A DNA stretch of 64,000 nucleotides from Rhineura floridana (GCF_030035675.1 NC_084481.1:45825092-45889091), one strand, 5' to 3'. Counted from the stretch's first letter, positions 45,401 through 60,350 are shown. Numbers and translations: made by a program. Notes: generated by a model not told the origin, from the letters alone.

Positions 45401-48400
45401 TTTATATCCCACCCTTCCTCCCTGCGGGAGCCCGTTCTTAAACGTTTTACCAGTTTTAAAACCTTTATGCATTGTGATGAGGAGTGGAAGTGATCTTTTT
45501 TAGTCCTATCCCACAAACTTCCACAACAAATATCTTGGTGATAATCCCTCCTCTCAGAGTTTTGTAGCAAACTTATCTGTCCCAATTCATCTTTTGAAAA
45601 TTACTATTCTGTGCCCTGCCCTGATAATGATCAATGTTTGCTACTTCTTCACTGCTATGTATTTTTGTTCCTTCCTTATGACTATTTCTTGTTCAGACTT
45701 TCCCTCCAGCATCTATTTTATCCCCCACCCAGAGATTTCTCTTTTTACCTGGGTCTATTTTTCACAGCGTTGCAGTACAATTATCTCAGCACCTCATACT
45801 GGGCTGAGTTGAATAGGAACCTTTTATTGCAAACATTTCACCCACTGCAAAAAGGATAGATGCACTCTCCTGAAACCTATGACTGGATTCTGTATTTTTT
45901 TAGTTACATTTTTAAGATGCTTTTAGTGAATTTATGCTGCTTTTGTATATATTTGTTTTTATTTGTATATGTGCTCAGACATCTTTCTATTATTAAGCAA
46001 TCTACACATTTTCTAAAATAAATAATTTTTTTTAAAATGTGCAGTACATAGCCTCTCAATGAAGAGGGAGAGATTGTGATATTTCAGACTTCAGGTGGGG
46101 CCCCATGACTGGATCAAACTTTCTTGACACAGACAACTGTCAGGGAGAAGGTTTCAAGCCTACTCTTTTCACAGACATCTTGGTTTTCTATGTGCAGAAG
46201 GGGGGATAAGTGAAGACCCTCCCTCATTTTGTTTAATGTTAAAAGCAGCAGCACTGGATGGGTCAGCGTTGGGAGTTCTCTCTATGCCATTTTTTCTGGT
46301 ATAAAATTCCCACACACTCCCCAACTACCTATATATTCCCTGTTGCAGGGCAAATAAGAGTTTTTAGTTAATGGCTTTAAACTAACTAGGGTTGCTGGTT
46401 ATGTCTGAATTCAAGGGAGCTCTGGTTAAACTATGGATTGGTCTAACAAGCCAGAATCAAACCATGGTTGATGATCCTGGCTTCTTAAGAATATATAGGC
46501 TGATAATTCTTAAAACTAGTTGGTCCTCCTTGAGTTCAGATACAAGAAGGAACTCTAAGGCTTCTGATTTTAAGTTCAATTCTCAATGGAGCAAAGTTTA
46601 TATTCTGAAAAACTTAATAAAGAACACTGATGAGGAGAGCAAATGTATTACACGTTTTGACCTAGACACCTACACATACCTAGACTCAGGGCCGCTTCTA
46701 AAGGGCGGCTAGGTGGGGCACTGGCCTGAGGGCCCCTGGAGCTAAAGGAGGCCCTCCGCTCTCCTTCCGTGATTTGCGGAAGCGTCCGTGGACCGCCATC
46801 CCCCCACTTTATCTACCTTTCCATTGTTTTTTGCGGCATGCAGATTTGCCATCAATTAAGATGGCGGCAGAGGTTTCCTTAAGGGACTGAAGCCTCTGCT
46901 GCCATCTTTGTTGATGGCACGCATGCGTGCTACACATGCGCATTGCTGCCATCAACAAAGATGGCAGCAGAGGCTTCAGCCCCTTAGGGAAACCTGAGCC
47001 GCCATCTTGATTGATGGCAAACCTGCATGTGCTGCAAAAAACAACGGAAAGGTAGGTGAAGGATGGGGCTAGTGGGGTGATGGCGGGTGGCATGGAAGCT
47101 CCTGTCCTGCTTAAGTTCCATGGATCGCAGAGGGGGAGCGGAGGGGCCTAGGACAGGCTAGTACTCAAGGGCCCCAGCATGCCTGGGGCCGGCCCTGCCT
47201 AGACTACATATAATCTGCAAAAGCAGATGTCCATACATAATCAACTTGCTCTGCTGAAATGAATGGGGAGGGCCTTGGAAGTGAAGGTCTATGTGCATGT
47301 AAGCAGAGAGGCTGTGCCCATCAGAAATTGCTGGACTGGAATTTCAAACTGTGTGAGGGAAAATGAGAAGAGAACAAAATAGAAAATGGATAAATACGGG
47401 CAAGATGCTTAGGCCCACAGTAAAAATCTACTTTAGATCTGTTCAGATGTTCACTGAGCACATATACGAAGGGAGCAGGTTCGTGCCCACTTGTTCCTGT
47501 TGGCTCTGCCCCCACCCCAGGCTCCCACTTGGCAGGAGGTCTGAAAGAGTCTATCCAAGTATAAACTGTACATGAGTAGTCTCTTTTGAGACCTTCCAGC
47601 AAACATGCTTACAGAACAGGGCTGTGAAGGGATGTCATCCTACCTCCCCTGTATTCAAACAAATGTCTGGACAGTGCTTTTATATCAGACTGCACATGGT
47701 GCCACAGGTTCTATTAGAAAGACAATACAATTTCAGTTTCACATCCAGAACATTTTGTAGACCAACACAGAGATAACAGGTGCTGTTTGCAATTTTTTTA
47801 AAAAAGCTTTTATGGGAAACCATCTAATATCATAGTGGAAATTAGAAAGTGATATAGCATTGAGCATAATCTGGAAGGAATGTTGAAATTAAAGGATCAA
47901 TGGTAAAATTATTGGATAAATTATTAAGCACCTTTGGATTTCTAATCATTTTTGACCCGAACTAGAAAGATATTACAGAATGTACAACTTCTAGAGGCTG
48001 AGGGATGATACACCAAAGGGGCTGCACAAAAACTATTTATTCCCATACCCAACAAACCAAACAAGCAGAAGATTTATACCTGAAAAAAGTATGACTGGAA
48101 AGGCTGTTCCTTGTTCTCTTCGTCCACATACAGTCCTCCCACTACAAAGACCTGCTTTTGTTTAGTGACTACGCTGGAATGATTTCTGGGAATCTGTTCT
48201 GACAGTGCAGCCAGATAGCATTCATTCTCTGTAGGATCATAAGCCACAGAAGCAGTATCATTGATGAGAAGAATGAGGTCTTTAACAAACATTCCATGTC
48301 TCGGAATATCATTTAGGTAGCCAGGGAGTAAATTTTCATCCCCTACGTCACCATTAACCTCGCCTTTGGCTGACTTTCCCGCACTTTTGGTAGGCTCAGG

Positions 48401-49189
48401 CAGTTTCCCAGCATATGCATCTTTAATAACCTTAAACTTTTTTGAAATATCTGGGTTGCTTTTGAGTATATCGTTCTTCTCAACATGCTCCTTGAAATAT
48501 TTCTCATCCATCAAGCGAAAGCGGATACAGTCAAACACTTCTCCAAGACTCTTCACTCGATTTTCTTTATCTGCTTGTACCCAACTCATTACGGCCTCAA
48601 AAACCACTTCCTCCTTTTCAGTATTCAAGCTGTCTGGTGAAATAACTGATATGAGTTCATGAGGAGCAAGCTGCCTGAAGTCCTCTTCTTTGCAAATCTT
48701 CACAAAGTGGTCTGACACAAAATCGCGGGCAGACAGTGCAAGTCTTGGGCAGTCAAGGAGGAGACCTAATCTAAGGATGGCCAGGCAGTTACCAACAGCA
48801 AGCCTCTTCTGAAGGTACGAAACGCAGACAGTGAAAACCGAGGGAATTTGAAAGCGGCTTGCCAAGGCAAAAATATCTTGTACATTAGAATCATTGAGGT
48901 CAATGCTTGCAGAATAAAGGTACTTCACAATCATATCTAGGATGACAGGATCAACATTGTCTAGAACTACCTCTTTCTTTTTCTCCTCACTTTGCTCAGA
49001 TAAGAAGTACTCACGGAAATAAGGACTACAGGCTGACAGAATCAGTCTGTGGCAAGGAAGACTTTTATCCCCAGCTTTTAGGGAACAATCAACAAACTTT
49101 TTCTCTTCCAGAAGCTCCCTAAGGCCATCTTGAAGAAGAGTGGATTGATAAAGTCGAAGCTCTTCAGTGAGTTCTTTTTGGGAATCCAT
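36331..49189 (-). CDS. KLHL41: KLHL41, kelch-like protein 41 (complete, 6 exons)
   Basis: A skeletal-muscle BTB-BACK-Kelch protein, CUL3 adaptor and stabiliser of sarcomeric proteins such as nebulin; human loss causes nemaline myopathy. Coding exons in transcription order are 49189-48080, 44880-44723, 44631-44524, 43535-43350, 38144-37998 and 36442-36331. They total 1821 bases, giving 606 codons plus stop, the same length as human KLHL41. BTB is at residues ~30-100 ([17 protein letters not shown]), BACK at ~135-235 ([17 protein letters not shown]) and Kelch repeats from ~345 ([26 protein letters not shown]). The start [11 protein letters not shown] matches the family start. All introns are GT/AG in matching phases. 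It is convergent with FASTKD1 and co-oriented with BBS5. Confidence 0.97.
36443..37997 (-). other. KLHL41 intron 5
   Basis: Contains a fragment of the GGGAGTTGTAG-type foldback (about 37225-37300) and a small CCTATAC foldback (37865-37965). Nothing else recognised. Confidence 0.6.
37865..37965. mobile_element. Small foldback element, CCTATAC/CAATGGG family
   Basis: AAGCCTATACATGTCTACTC at the left and CATGTATAGGATTGCAG at the right are imperfect complements, with AAATCCCATTAAGTCTAATG at the centre. One of the better-preserved copies. Confidence 0.7.
37998..38144 (-). CDS. KLHL41: KLHL41 exon 5 (Kelch)
   Basis: Encodes [19 protein letters not shown] then [17 protein letters not shown] and NEVNDIW. 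Acceptor AATTACAG, donor GTAAGT. Confidence 0.96.
40021..40160. mobile_element. hAT-like fragment related to the 27.8-kb element
   Basis: GTGAGGGAACCTCAGGTCTG followed by GTTGGGCTCAGCAAAT and TTGGCCTGCAAGGC resembles the left half of the element at 27837-28165. No right end or duplication found. Confidence 0.4.
40788..42252 (+). repeat. ~1-kb unnamed repeat, copy B, interrupted
   Basis: Same sequence and same orientation as 30812-31839, interrupted at about 41156-41565 by a LINE-type insertion. Substitutions and small indels are spread along the length. Ends TAAAACAAGATCAGCACAGC, where similarity to copy A stops. Confidence 0.85.
41156..41565 (+). mobile_element. 5'-truncated LINE/SINE 3' end inserted in copy B
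   Basis: Absent from copy A at the same point, so it is an insertion. Its end, TAAGCCACCTTGGGGACC... GGCGGCCTAGAAATAAA, is the type of 3' end found on L2/CR1-like reptile elements. Flanks TACACAC and TACACAG suggest a short target duplication. An internal ~55-base unit (GTGCTGGGACCATCAAGGGG) occurs twice, at about 41171 and 41286. Confidence 0.7.
42477..42693. mobile_element. Palindromic MITE
   Basis: Arm ACAGTCATGGGTTC... with ATCCTGGGAAGTGTAGTT is complementary to AACTACACTTCCCAGGAT... with GCCATGACTGT at the other end, the arms spanning about 75-80 bases each. The family is common in reptiles by my recollection; superfamily not assigned. Confidence 0.7.
43350..43535 (-). CDS. KLHL41: KLHL41 exon 4 (Kelch)
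   Basis: Encodes [20 protein letters not shown] then [20 protein letters not shown] and TTN. Acceptor TTTCCTCAG, donor GTTAGT. Confidence 0.96.
43536..44523 (-). other. KLHL41 intron 3
   Basis: No repeat or gene recognised in about 1 kb of AT-rich sequence. Confidence 0.65.
44524..44631 (-). CDS. KLHL41: KLHL41 exon 3 (Kelch)
   Basis: Encodes [18 protein letters not shown] then [12 protein letters not shown] plus two bases. Acceptor CATTCCAG, donor GTGAGT. Confidence 0.95.
44723..44880 (-). CDS. KLHL41: KLHL41 exon 2 (Kelch)
   Basis: Encodes [20 protein letters not shown] then [10 protein letters not shown]... to VLCYDP plus two bases of Thr. The donor is GTAGGT. The acceptor reads GAATTTTGAGAAAAG, purine-rich and unusually weak, but the phase and family alignment leave little choice. 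Confidence 0.93.
44925..45010 (+). mobile_element. LINE/SINE 3'-tail fragment
   Basis: TGGGAGGAAGAGCGGGATAT followed by AAATAAA and an AAAT repeat is the worn 3' end of an L2/CR1-type element. Only the tail remains. Confidence 0.5.
45366..45435 (-). mobile_element. LINE/SINE 3'-tail fragment
   Basis: TTTATTATTTGATTTATATC followed by CCACCCTTCCTCCCTGCGGG is the same type of tail in reverse orientation. Confidence 0.5.
46687..47197. mobile_element. hAT-type foldback element with exact 8-base target duplication
   Basis: Flanked by identical CCTAGACT (46679-46686 and 47198-47205). Ends CAGGGCCGCTT and GGGGCCGGCCCTG are inverted. The interior forms a long palindrome: AAGATGGCGGCAGAGG... pairs with ...GCCGCCATCTTGATTGATGG, and GCCTCTGCTGCCATCTTTG pairs with CAAAGATGGCAGCAGAGGC about a central GCATGCGTGC segment. 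A 511-base non-autonomous element in KLHL41 intron 1. Confidence 0.92.
48080..49189 (-). CDS. KLHL41: KLHL41 exon 1 (BTB, BACK, start of Kelch)
   Basis: 370 codons from ATG at 49189-49187 to SYFFQ, then donor GTATAA. The frame is fully open. It includes the BTB, BACK and linker regions and the first Kelch blade ([13 protein letters not shown]). Confidence 0.97.
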
Positions 49190-49304
49190 TTTATGGAAAG
49201 CTTGGTAGAAGTAAAAGCCTTCTTAGTGGTACCTAGGTCTGCCTGAAAAAGACAGATCAATGTGCTTTGCCCAGCTTGAAGCTTCTGTAATTTAATCTTG
49301 CCTG

Positions 49305-49314
49305 CTAAATATAG
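49305..49314 (-). promoter_or_regulatory. MEF2-like site upstream of KLHL41
   Basis: CTATATTTAG on the minus strand fits the MEF2 consensus YTAWWWWTAR exactly and lies 116-125 bases upstream of the KLHL41 ATG. A muscle gene driven by MEF2 would make sense, but the site could equally act as a TATA-like element or be chance. Confidence 0.45.
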
Positions 49315-49374
49315 GTACAGACTTTCACAAGCTGGAATTTAGGATGGATGGTGTGGAAAGAAGAGTAGAGCTTG

Positions 49375-49380
49375 CAGCTG
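49375..49380 (-). promoter_or_regulatory. E-box (CAGCTG) upstream of KLHL41
   Basis: CAGCTG, the form favoured by myogenic bHLH factors, lies about 60 bases further upstream than the MEF2-like site. A six-base motif is weak evidence alone; the pairing is what makes it worth listing. Confidence 0.35.
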
Positions 49381-50136
49381 TTATGGGTTGAAAGAAGCAA
49401 CTGTTGGTTTTAGTCACTAGGGAATTACTTTTACTTGGTTACACACACTGAATCACCAAGCTTACTTGTACCATATAGTTAGAACCCAGAGTCAGTAAGG
49501 TTGCAGAATTAGGAACAAAGTAGTCATTATGAAGTAGGTCTTCAGTATGTTCATGTTACTCAAGCATGATCTGGAAAGTTGAAAGTCAGCAGGCAGAGCT
49601 ATGATAGCCATTCATAACAGATTAATTGAAAATAATTTAAAATGTTTTTTTCCCAGAAAAATCAGGCCACTGTATATGTCTATGAAAACAAGTTCCCATT
49701 AAATGGCTGCTAGATACATCTAGAATGTTATTTTGATTTATTAACATACTCATCCTTTAAGCAATGGAAAAATGTCCACTGATTTCAAACAGAAGCAGAA
49801 AGCATTTTGAGTCTCAAAATATTAGCAGAGTTCAGTGATCCAGTGAATGATTGCCATGCGGGCGAGATATGTATGCTTAGCCAAGCTGGGTGTACATTTT
49901 ATATCATTCCAGAATGGCAAGTGTTCTGCTGCTGGAGTCAAAGTACGAATGTAAGTTTTCAGGAAACACATTAACTACTCATTAGATGAGTCAACAGGTA
50001 CAATTCTGCTACCGCTGTGGTTAATAAAACTTTTTTTTTTTTTACTGGATCAGGATGGCAGCCAAAGCCTGTAATTGTATCATTTACTGACATTCACCTT
50101 TATGCTTTCAATATAAAAGAACTTTCCTCTAGCAAT

Positions 50137-50358
50137 GGGCTGGATCCAGACTAAGTTAGTCACACTTAGGACCTATTGAAATCAATGTAAAAAAGTTAGT
50201 CATTACTATTTTAAGTTTCAATGGTTTCAGTGAGACGTAAAGGTGTAATCTAGGCTGCAATCCTGACTCTACTTATCTAAGAGTAAGACCCATTGAATTC
50301 AATAGTACTTACTTCTGAATAGACATAATTAGGGTTCTGCTGTTAGTCTGGATCCACC
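50137..50358. mobile_element. Foldback element with TGGATCCAGACTAA ends
   Basis: TGGATCCAGACTAA at 50141-50154 and its exact reverse complement at 50343-50356 bracket ~190 bases that include CCTATAC/CAATGGG-family words (GACCCATTGAATTCAATAG). No clear target duplication. Confidence 0.7.
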
Positions 50359-51345
50359 CATACAGGTTTAGAAAATATTAAATAGGTTCTGCTCAATGTA
50401 TACTCAAAAGGTCAGCTGTTAAATAACAGCTGGATGAACAAGTCATTTGGCTTTTTTCCATTTATAGAAATTGTTGGCAAGGTCTTATCTTACTTGAAAA
50501 TATAGCAGCTGCCTCTCTCTAACAATACACTGTTAGCTCACTGCATGAAAAAATGTTGTGATACTCCTTTTTGTAACGTTTATAAAACAAAGCTGAACTG
50601 AAGGGTTTTTTTTCTGATTTATAGTACTATGAAAGTATACTAGAGACCACTAGGTATCAGGCAACTAATAAATTAAATTTTATATGACATTGGAATTCTG
50701 GCAATGGGCATGATTCAGTGTTGTGTGACCAGACTTACATTCATGCTATGGGACTACACCTTCCTCTCGTCCCTCCTGAAGCTGATGGGGAAAAGAGGAA
50801 GGTGAAATCCTGATACATGAGTGGCAGTACATACTCTTTGTGCATGGACAGCACTGAATGGAACCCAATGACAGAACTAAAATCACACTTGCATATTTAT
50901 ATTCTATATTCCTTTTCAACGTAACACTCTTAAGTAGCAGATCCCATTTATTCAATCTAATTATTTGAATGCTTTGCATGTCCCAGAATGTTTTTATTTA
51001 AATGTAATACTGAAGGCTTGGAGCAGGAGATTGAAAGGCAGCTATAAAATATCCTGCTAGAGTCCATTACAAAAATCAAGTAAAATTCATACTAAATGCT
51101 AAAATTTCAACCCTCTACCACCCCACAAGTCAGCTCAATTTAAAAACGTCTCACAACTTACCCAAAACATGCAGACTCTCATAGCTGAATGAATCTGTAG
51201 TAGGAGGGAATTCCAGAGTTTGGATTAACAGCATTTGGTGCTGAGAAAGTAACTTAAGGGGTGTTCCTGAGCAATCATACAATTAGATAATAACACTGTC
51301 AACCTTGAAACAAGTTGTACTGAAATCAGATTTATTTCCACATTA

Positions 51346-51572
51346 CAGTAGGGCCCCGCTTATACGGCGGTTTAGGGATCAGGCCCCTGCCGTAAAGCGG
51401 AAATAGCTGTAAAGCGGAACCCATTGACTATAATGGGCCGCGTCGCACAAAACTGACGCAAAATGCTGTAAAATCGCAAAATCAGCTTTAAAACAGGGAA
51501 TTTCCCCTAATTGAGAGCCGCCGCATCAGCGGAATGCCGCAAAACGGAACACTGGTAAGCGGGGCCCTACTG
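51346..51572. mobile_element. Tigger-like (Tc1/mariner) MITE
   Basis: Starts CAGTAGGGCCCCGCTTA and ends TAAGCGGGGCCCTACTG, a 17-base inverted repeat, flanked by TA on both sides (51344-51345, 51573-51574). Subterminal GCGG/CCGC words resemble Tigger-class ends. 227 bases, no coding capacity. Confidence 0.92.
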
Positions 51573-51634
51573 TACTATGTCTGAGGAGGTGGTTGTTTGG
51601 AAAATTGCAATGGGATACAAAAGAAGAAAAGAGG

Positions 51635-52085
51635 GTTGTGATCTGTGATGTCCCTGTATATATAATACTGTAAATATGGTAAGTGTGGGTTTATTAGAGT
51701 ATATGTGGTAAATAGACTGAGTGAGAGGGGGGAGTACATGGGTTGGAATGTTGATGAGTGTTGTATGATGATTGGCTGAGCGTTTCGAGTTTCTGAAGGT
51801 ATAAATGAGAGGATGACAGTTTGGTTGGTTTTGGAGAGGGTTGGTTGGGTGGATTGGATTAGGCGGGTAGTGAGGCAGGATACTGATGACTAAGAAACAC
51901 AAAGAGTAACACATCTTATGAAACCACACCCTTCTGGACTAAACCTTTAAGTAATCTTGTTATTCCCTGTGTATATAAATAAATATTTCTTGGTTTACCA
52001 AAACACCTGATCCTTGGCTGGGCTTTCACAGACCAGAAGGGTGGGCAGGGTATATACCAAGGTTGGGAAACAGTATCAATGGTGG
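51635..52085 (+). mobile_element. Possible LTR-like fossil segment
   Basis: A TG-start stretch with a TATA-like GGTATAAATGAGAGG near 51799, an AATAAATATT polyadenylation-like site near 51979 and a downstream TGGTGGCAGCGGTG near 52080 that could be a leader or primer-site region. There is no matching second repeat in the window and no recognisable internal part. If an LTR relic, it is a broken fragment. Confidence 0.3.
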
Positions 52086-53170
52086 CAGCGGTGAAGAGAT
52101 AGTGTAACATCATCAGGTATCCAGAGCAACCCAGGGCTGTAATCTTTATAGGTACAAAGATACAGGGGGTTATGGCCTGTAAGTGCACTCAAGACACAAC
52201 GTAGCAATAAGCCAGGAGGAGACGAAGGCACAGTCTCAAGGCAATATTGTTCATAGGGAGTGTCTGGTGGTGCTGCCTAGCAGTGGGATCTTGAGAGATC
52301 TTTGCTAGAGCTGGTGAGAGAACAGTTAAGAGACCAGGACCCTGAGGTGGGACCGTGACAAGATGATGACCATGGCTGGGAGCCTGACATGATCCCAATC
52401 CAAGATCTACTAGGATGAGAGAGTTTGGATTCTGCAGATCTTGGACTTTCCTAGTTAAGTCCCCACCCTGGCTGAGCTGAAGATATGCCAGCATAAGTCC
52501 CTCTCCCGGGTTTAGCTGTTATAATTTAAGACAGTGTAACTTACACTGGTGTAAGTCCAAAAAGAGGAGTGTTCTGGGGGCAGGATGGAGCAAAGAGAAA
52601 ATTATACCTATTTCAAGTCCCTTTCAGCTCGGTCATATGACCTAGTAGCTCTATAGAATTTAGCTAGCACAAAGGGTGGTGTAAGTCAAATTCCTCCATG
52701 TTCCTCCTGAACAGAGTTTGGAATAGGGGTAACTTACACTGGTGTTACTTACACCAGCTTTCTATAGTTAGGGTTGCTGTGTAATTTAATGGATGAAGGT
52801 GATCACCAAATCTATGGTAGGTAATAACTAGTTAGTAAAAACTAATAAATTGCTTAGAGGTCTTTATAGTCAAGTGACATAAATTTTTGTCAAATAGAAA
52901 TAAATAAAAATTGAACAGATGAAAGGTACAAGAAGAAGACAAATTCAACATTTGCCAAAGCATCCAGTAGTTTTCACAAAATCAGCACCTCATTTTCCAG
53001 CAAGCATCCAGAGTAACGGAATGTCCAGAACTTTAGTGGAATGAACTAGGAATAAGATATAATGACTGGGTCACAACTTGAAAATACTTTGCAAAAATAT
53101 TATAAGTACCATAATGGCAGCAATGATTCAGAAACAGCACATATTCTTTCACTTATTCCCTTAATACATT

Positions 53171-53176
53171 TTTATT
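53171..53176 (-). terminator. Candidate BBS5 polyadenylation signal
   Basis: AATAAA on the minus strand about 275 bases beyond the BBS5 stop. The sequence between is AT-rich, as expected for a 3' UTR. Confidence 0.4.
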
Positions 53177-53448
53177 GACAGTCATATGTGTTCAACACAT
53201 ATATGCTAAATAAGCAAATAATTTTAAATGTAACCACTGAAAGCAATATATATAAATACAAAACAGTACACTGCATATCTTACAAATATAAGATCTTATT
53301 ATAAAATGACTATACACTGTATATCATCTCTTTCTCGTAATAGTTTTCTTCTATATACAATAATCTCCATAAAACAGGCAGCAGTAGCCTCTTCATGACA
53401 TGGCTTTTAGAAATTAAACAGATTCACTAAATATTGTTTAAATTAATA

Positions 53449-58159
<4,711 letters not shown>

Positions 58160-58664
58160 CTAGAAAAGAGAGAAATCAAAGCTAATTTGTAGCAGTCTTC
58201 TATATCAATATATTCTATCCTCCTTCATTTAAAATTTAAATAGAACAGCAAATTTTACTTATTAAAATTAGCATTTAAATCATCATTTAAATAAGAAACC
58301 CATTAAGGAAATCCTTACTACAGCAAACCAGGACTGAACCACAGTATAGTTTAGGGAACTCTCCAGGATACCTATAAGTCTCTCGAAATAATATGCCACC
58401 CAGCTAAACCCACTTGAGTCCTATATAACATCATAGAAGATTGACCACTTTATTCACTTTTACATGCCAAATGAATATGGGCAGCATCTTGAGAATTGCA
58501 AACAGAAGGAAACTTGTGGAAACAGCTTCCCGCACTTCTGCAGCCCCCTAGTGGCCTCCAAAAAGTTGCTCCTTAGGATCAGGGACCCTCTGGAATATGG
58601 TGGGATGGAATACACTCTGGAGGACTGGGGGGGTTACTTATAATTGGGCAGAAGGAACAGTTTG
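58160..58664 (-). other. BBS5 intron before the DIRS element
   Basis: No exon found. A repeat-like block at about 58545-58625 is shared with 54.7-54.9 kb. Confidence 0.55.
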
Positions 58665-58670
58665 TTCTTA

Positions 58671-58780
58671 CCATAAACAGTGTTTCTTCATGGATGACAA
58701 GAGGTCTCCAAGTGGGTAGTGTAGCTCCCCCTACAGCTCAGAGACAGGAAACGCTTCAGCGAATGTTTTTTGCTCCTCCC
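58671..58780 (-). repeat. DIRS terminal inverted repeat, left
   Basis: GAGGTCTCCAAGTGGGTAGT followed by GTAGCTCCCCCTACAGCTC and GAGACAGGAAACGC matches the reverse complement of about 63114-63185. It marks the left end of the element on the + strand. Confidence 0.9.
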
Positions 58781-58984
58781 CTGTTGCTGAGGCTCAGTTT
58801 CATTCTTGCTAAGCTCCTGCAATCAGCCTCAGTTTGAAAGGCCAAGATGAGAACATAACACATGCAAACATAACATCCATCAACATGAAAGGAATCAACA
58901 TGTTAGAAACAAGTGAGCTGGACAAAGACCCCAGGTATACAAGTAGTCATGGCACTCAGTGACACAGTCCCATCCTGCCAAACA

Positions 58985-59100
58985 ATGTAGCAAGGGTGTG
59001 CCTTGGAGACCTCTTGTCATCCATGAAGAAACACCATTTACAGTAAGAACAAACTATTCCTTCTCTCATGGATGACAGAGGTCTCCAAGTGGGATGTACT
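58985..59100 (-). repeat. DIRS internal complementary region
   Basis: Holds CTTGGAGACCTCTTGTCATC, the complement of the left terminus, immediately followed by CTCATGGATGACAGAGGTCT, matching the right terminus. The two element ends are thus represented head to head inside the element, the hallmark of DIRS. Confidence 0.88.
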
Positions 59101-59139
59101 AAAGTTACAAACCGAGGGTGGGTCAGATGGAGGCAGGAC

Positions 59140-60350
59140 CTATTGCAGAACCCTGCGACCAAATGAAGCCTCTGCTGAGGGGTACAGATCAATTTTGTAG
59201 TGCCGTGTGAAGGTAGTAGGAGACAACCAAGTGGCCACCTTACATATATCTGCTATTGGGGCATTGGTGGAAAAAGCCGCAGAAGTAGCAGCCGATCTAG
59301 TGGAATGAGCAGTAAGATGCAATGGTGAAAGCAAGTGTAGGGTTAATACGCTAAAGAAATGCAAACTCTAATCCACCAAGCTAAGGTAGCGCGTGACACC
59401 TTCTTCCCCAAAGTAGCAGGGTGGAAGGACACAAATAGAGAATTACATTTCCGAAATGACCTAGTTCTGCTAAGATAATTTTTTAGAGCACACCTGATGT
59501 CTAGCGAGTGCCACACCTTCTCTCTGGGGTGGGAAGGATTAGGACAGAAAGAAGGTAGGATTATTTCCTGCTGTCTATGGAAAGCTGAGTTGACTCTGGG
59601 CACAAAGGTTGGGTCAGTTCGCAGCACCACTCTATCTCTGTGGAAAGTACACAGATGTTTCTCGACTGACAGAACCTGCAGCTCAGATACCCTGCGTGCC
59701 GTCGTAATGGCCACCAGAAAGATAGATTTGAAAGAGAGGATTCTCAGAGGAATGGATCCTAATGGCTCAAACGGAGGCTTTTGAAGAGCAGAAAGGATGG
59801 TGTGTAGGCTCCAGAATGGAAAACGATGGAGAACTGGAGGGCTGAGGGCAGTGGTTCCACGAAGGAATCTTTTGATTGGAGGATGGGAAGTTAGGGATAC
59901 AGAGCCCTTTGCTCGTAAAATAGATGATAAGGCTGACGCTCACCTCTTTAAAATATTTGGACGCATGCCCATCTGAAGACCGTCTTGCAAGAACAGTAGT
60001 ACCTCAGCAACCACCGCTGCTTCTGGACTGATGTCGCACTTGTTGCACCAGATGAAGAAAGCCTTCCATGCAGACTGGTAGCTGCAAATGGTGGAAGGGT
60101 GTCTTGCCGACAAGATGGTATTCGCTACTGCTGGGGAAATCCCCAGTCTTAACAGTCTGTTGCACTCAATTTCCATGCGGTCAACTGAAGCCACTGAGGA
60201 TCTGGATGTAAGAGAGGGCCCTGATGGAGCAAGTCTGGATGCGCCGGTAGGGGAAACGGTGGCACCTGCGCCAGTTGTATGATGTCTGAGAACCAGAGAC
60301 GCCTTGGCCAATAAGGTGCTGAGAGGACCACTCGAGCTCCCTCTGCCCGA
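59140..60350 (-). mobile_element. DIRS tyrosine-recombinase region (part of the fossil above)
   Basis: Recognisable blocks are ARRVSELQVLSVEKHLC, HSLDIRCALKNYLSRT and AHSTRSAATSAAFSTNAPI, closely paralleling the recombinase part of the 5' DIRS copy. Treated as a decayed mobile-element part. Confidence 0.85.

Larger units (their letters stand above)
44881..48079 (-). other. KLHL41 intron 1
   Basis: Contains LINE 3'-tail fragments (44925-45010 and 45366-45435), a CAC/CAT-rich run (about 45176-45205) and a large hAT foldback (46687-47197). The rest is unassigned. Confidence 0.65.
49190..53170. other. Intergenic, KLHL41 upstream / BBS5 downstream
   Basis: No gene seen. Contains the candidate KLHL41 promoter (49190-49400), a TGGATCCAGACTAA foldback (50137-50358), a Tigger-like element (51346-51572) and an LTR-like stretch (51635-52085). 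The minus-strand frames at 51567-52494 have no protein resemblance. Confidence 0.65.

Noticed and set aside
48366-48662. 98-codon + strand frame opposite KLHL41 exon 1
   Set aside because: A shadow of the conserved KLHL41 coding strand without resemblance to any protein.
51567-52494. Three consecutive minus-strand frames of 90-120 codons
   Set aside because: Their compositions are repeat-like and no known protein motif is visible; the stretch coincides with the LTR-like segment.
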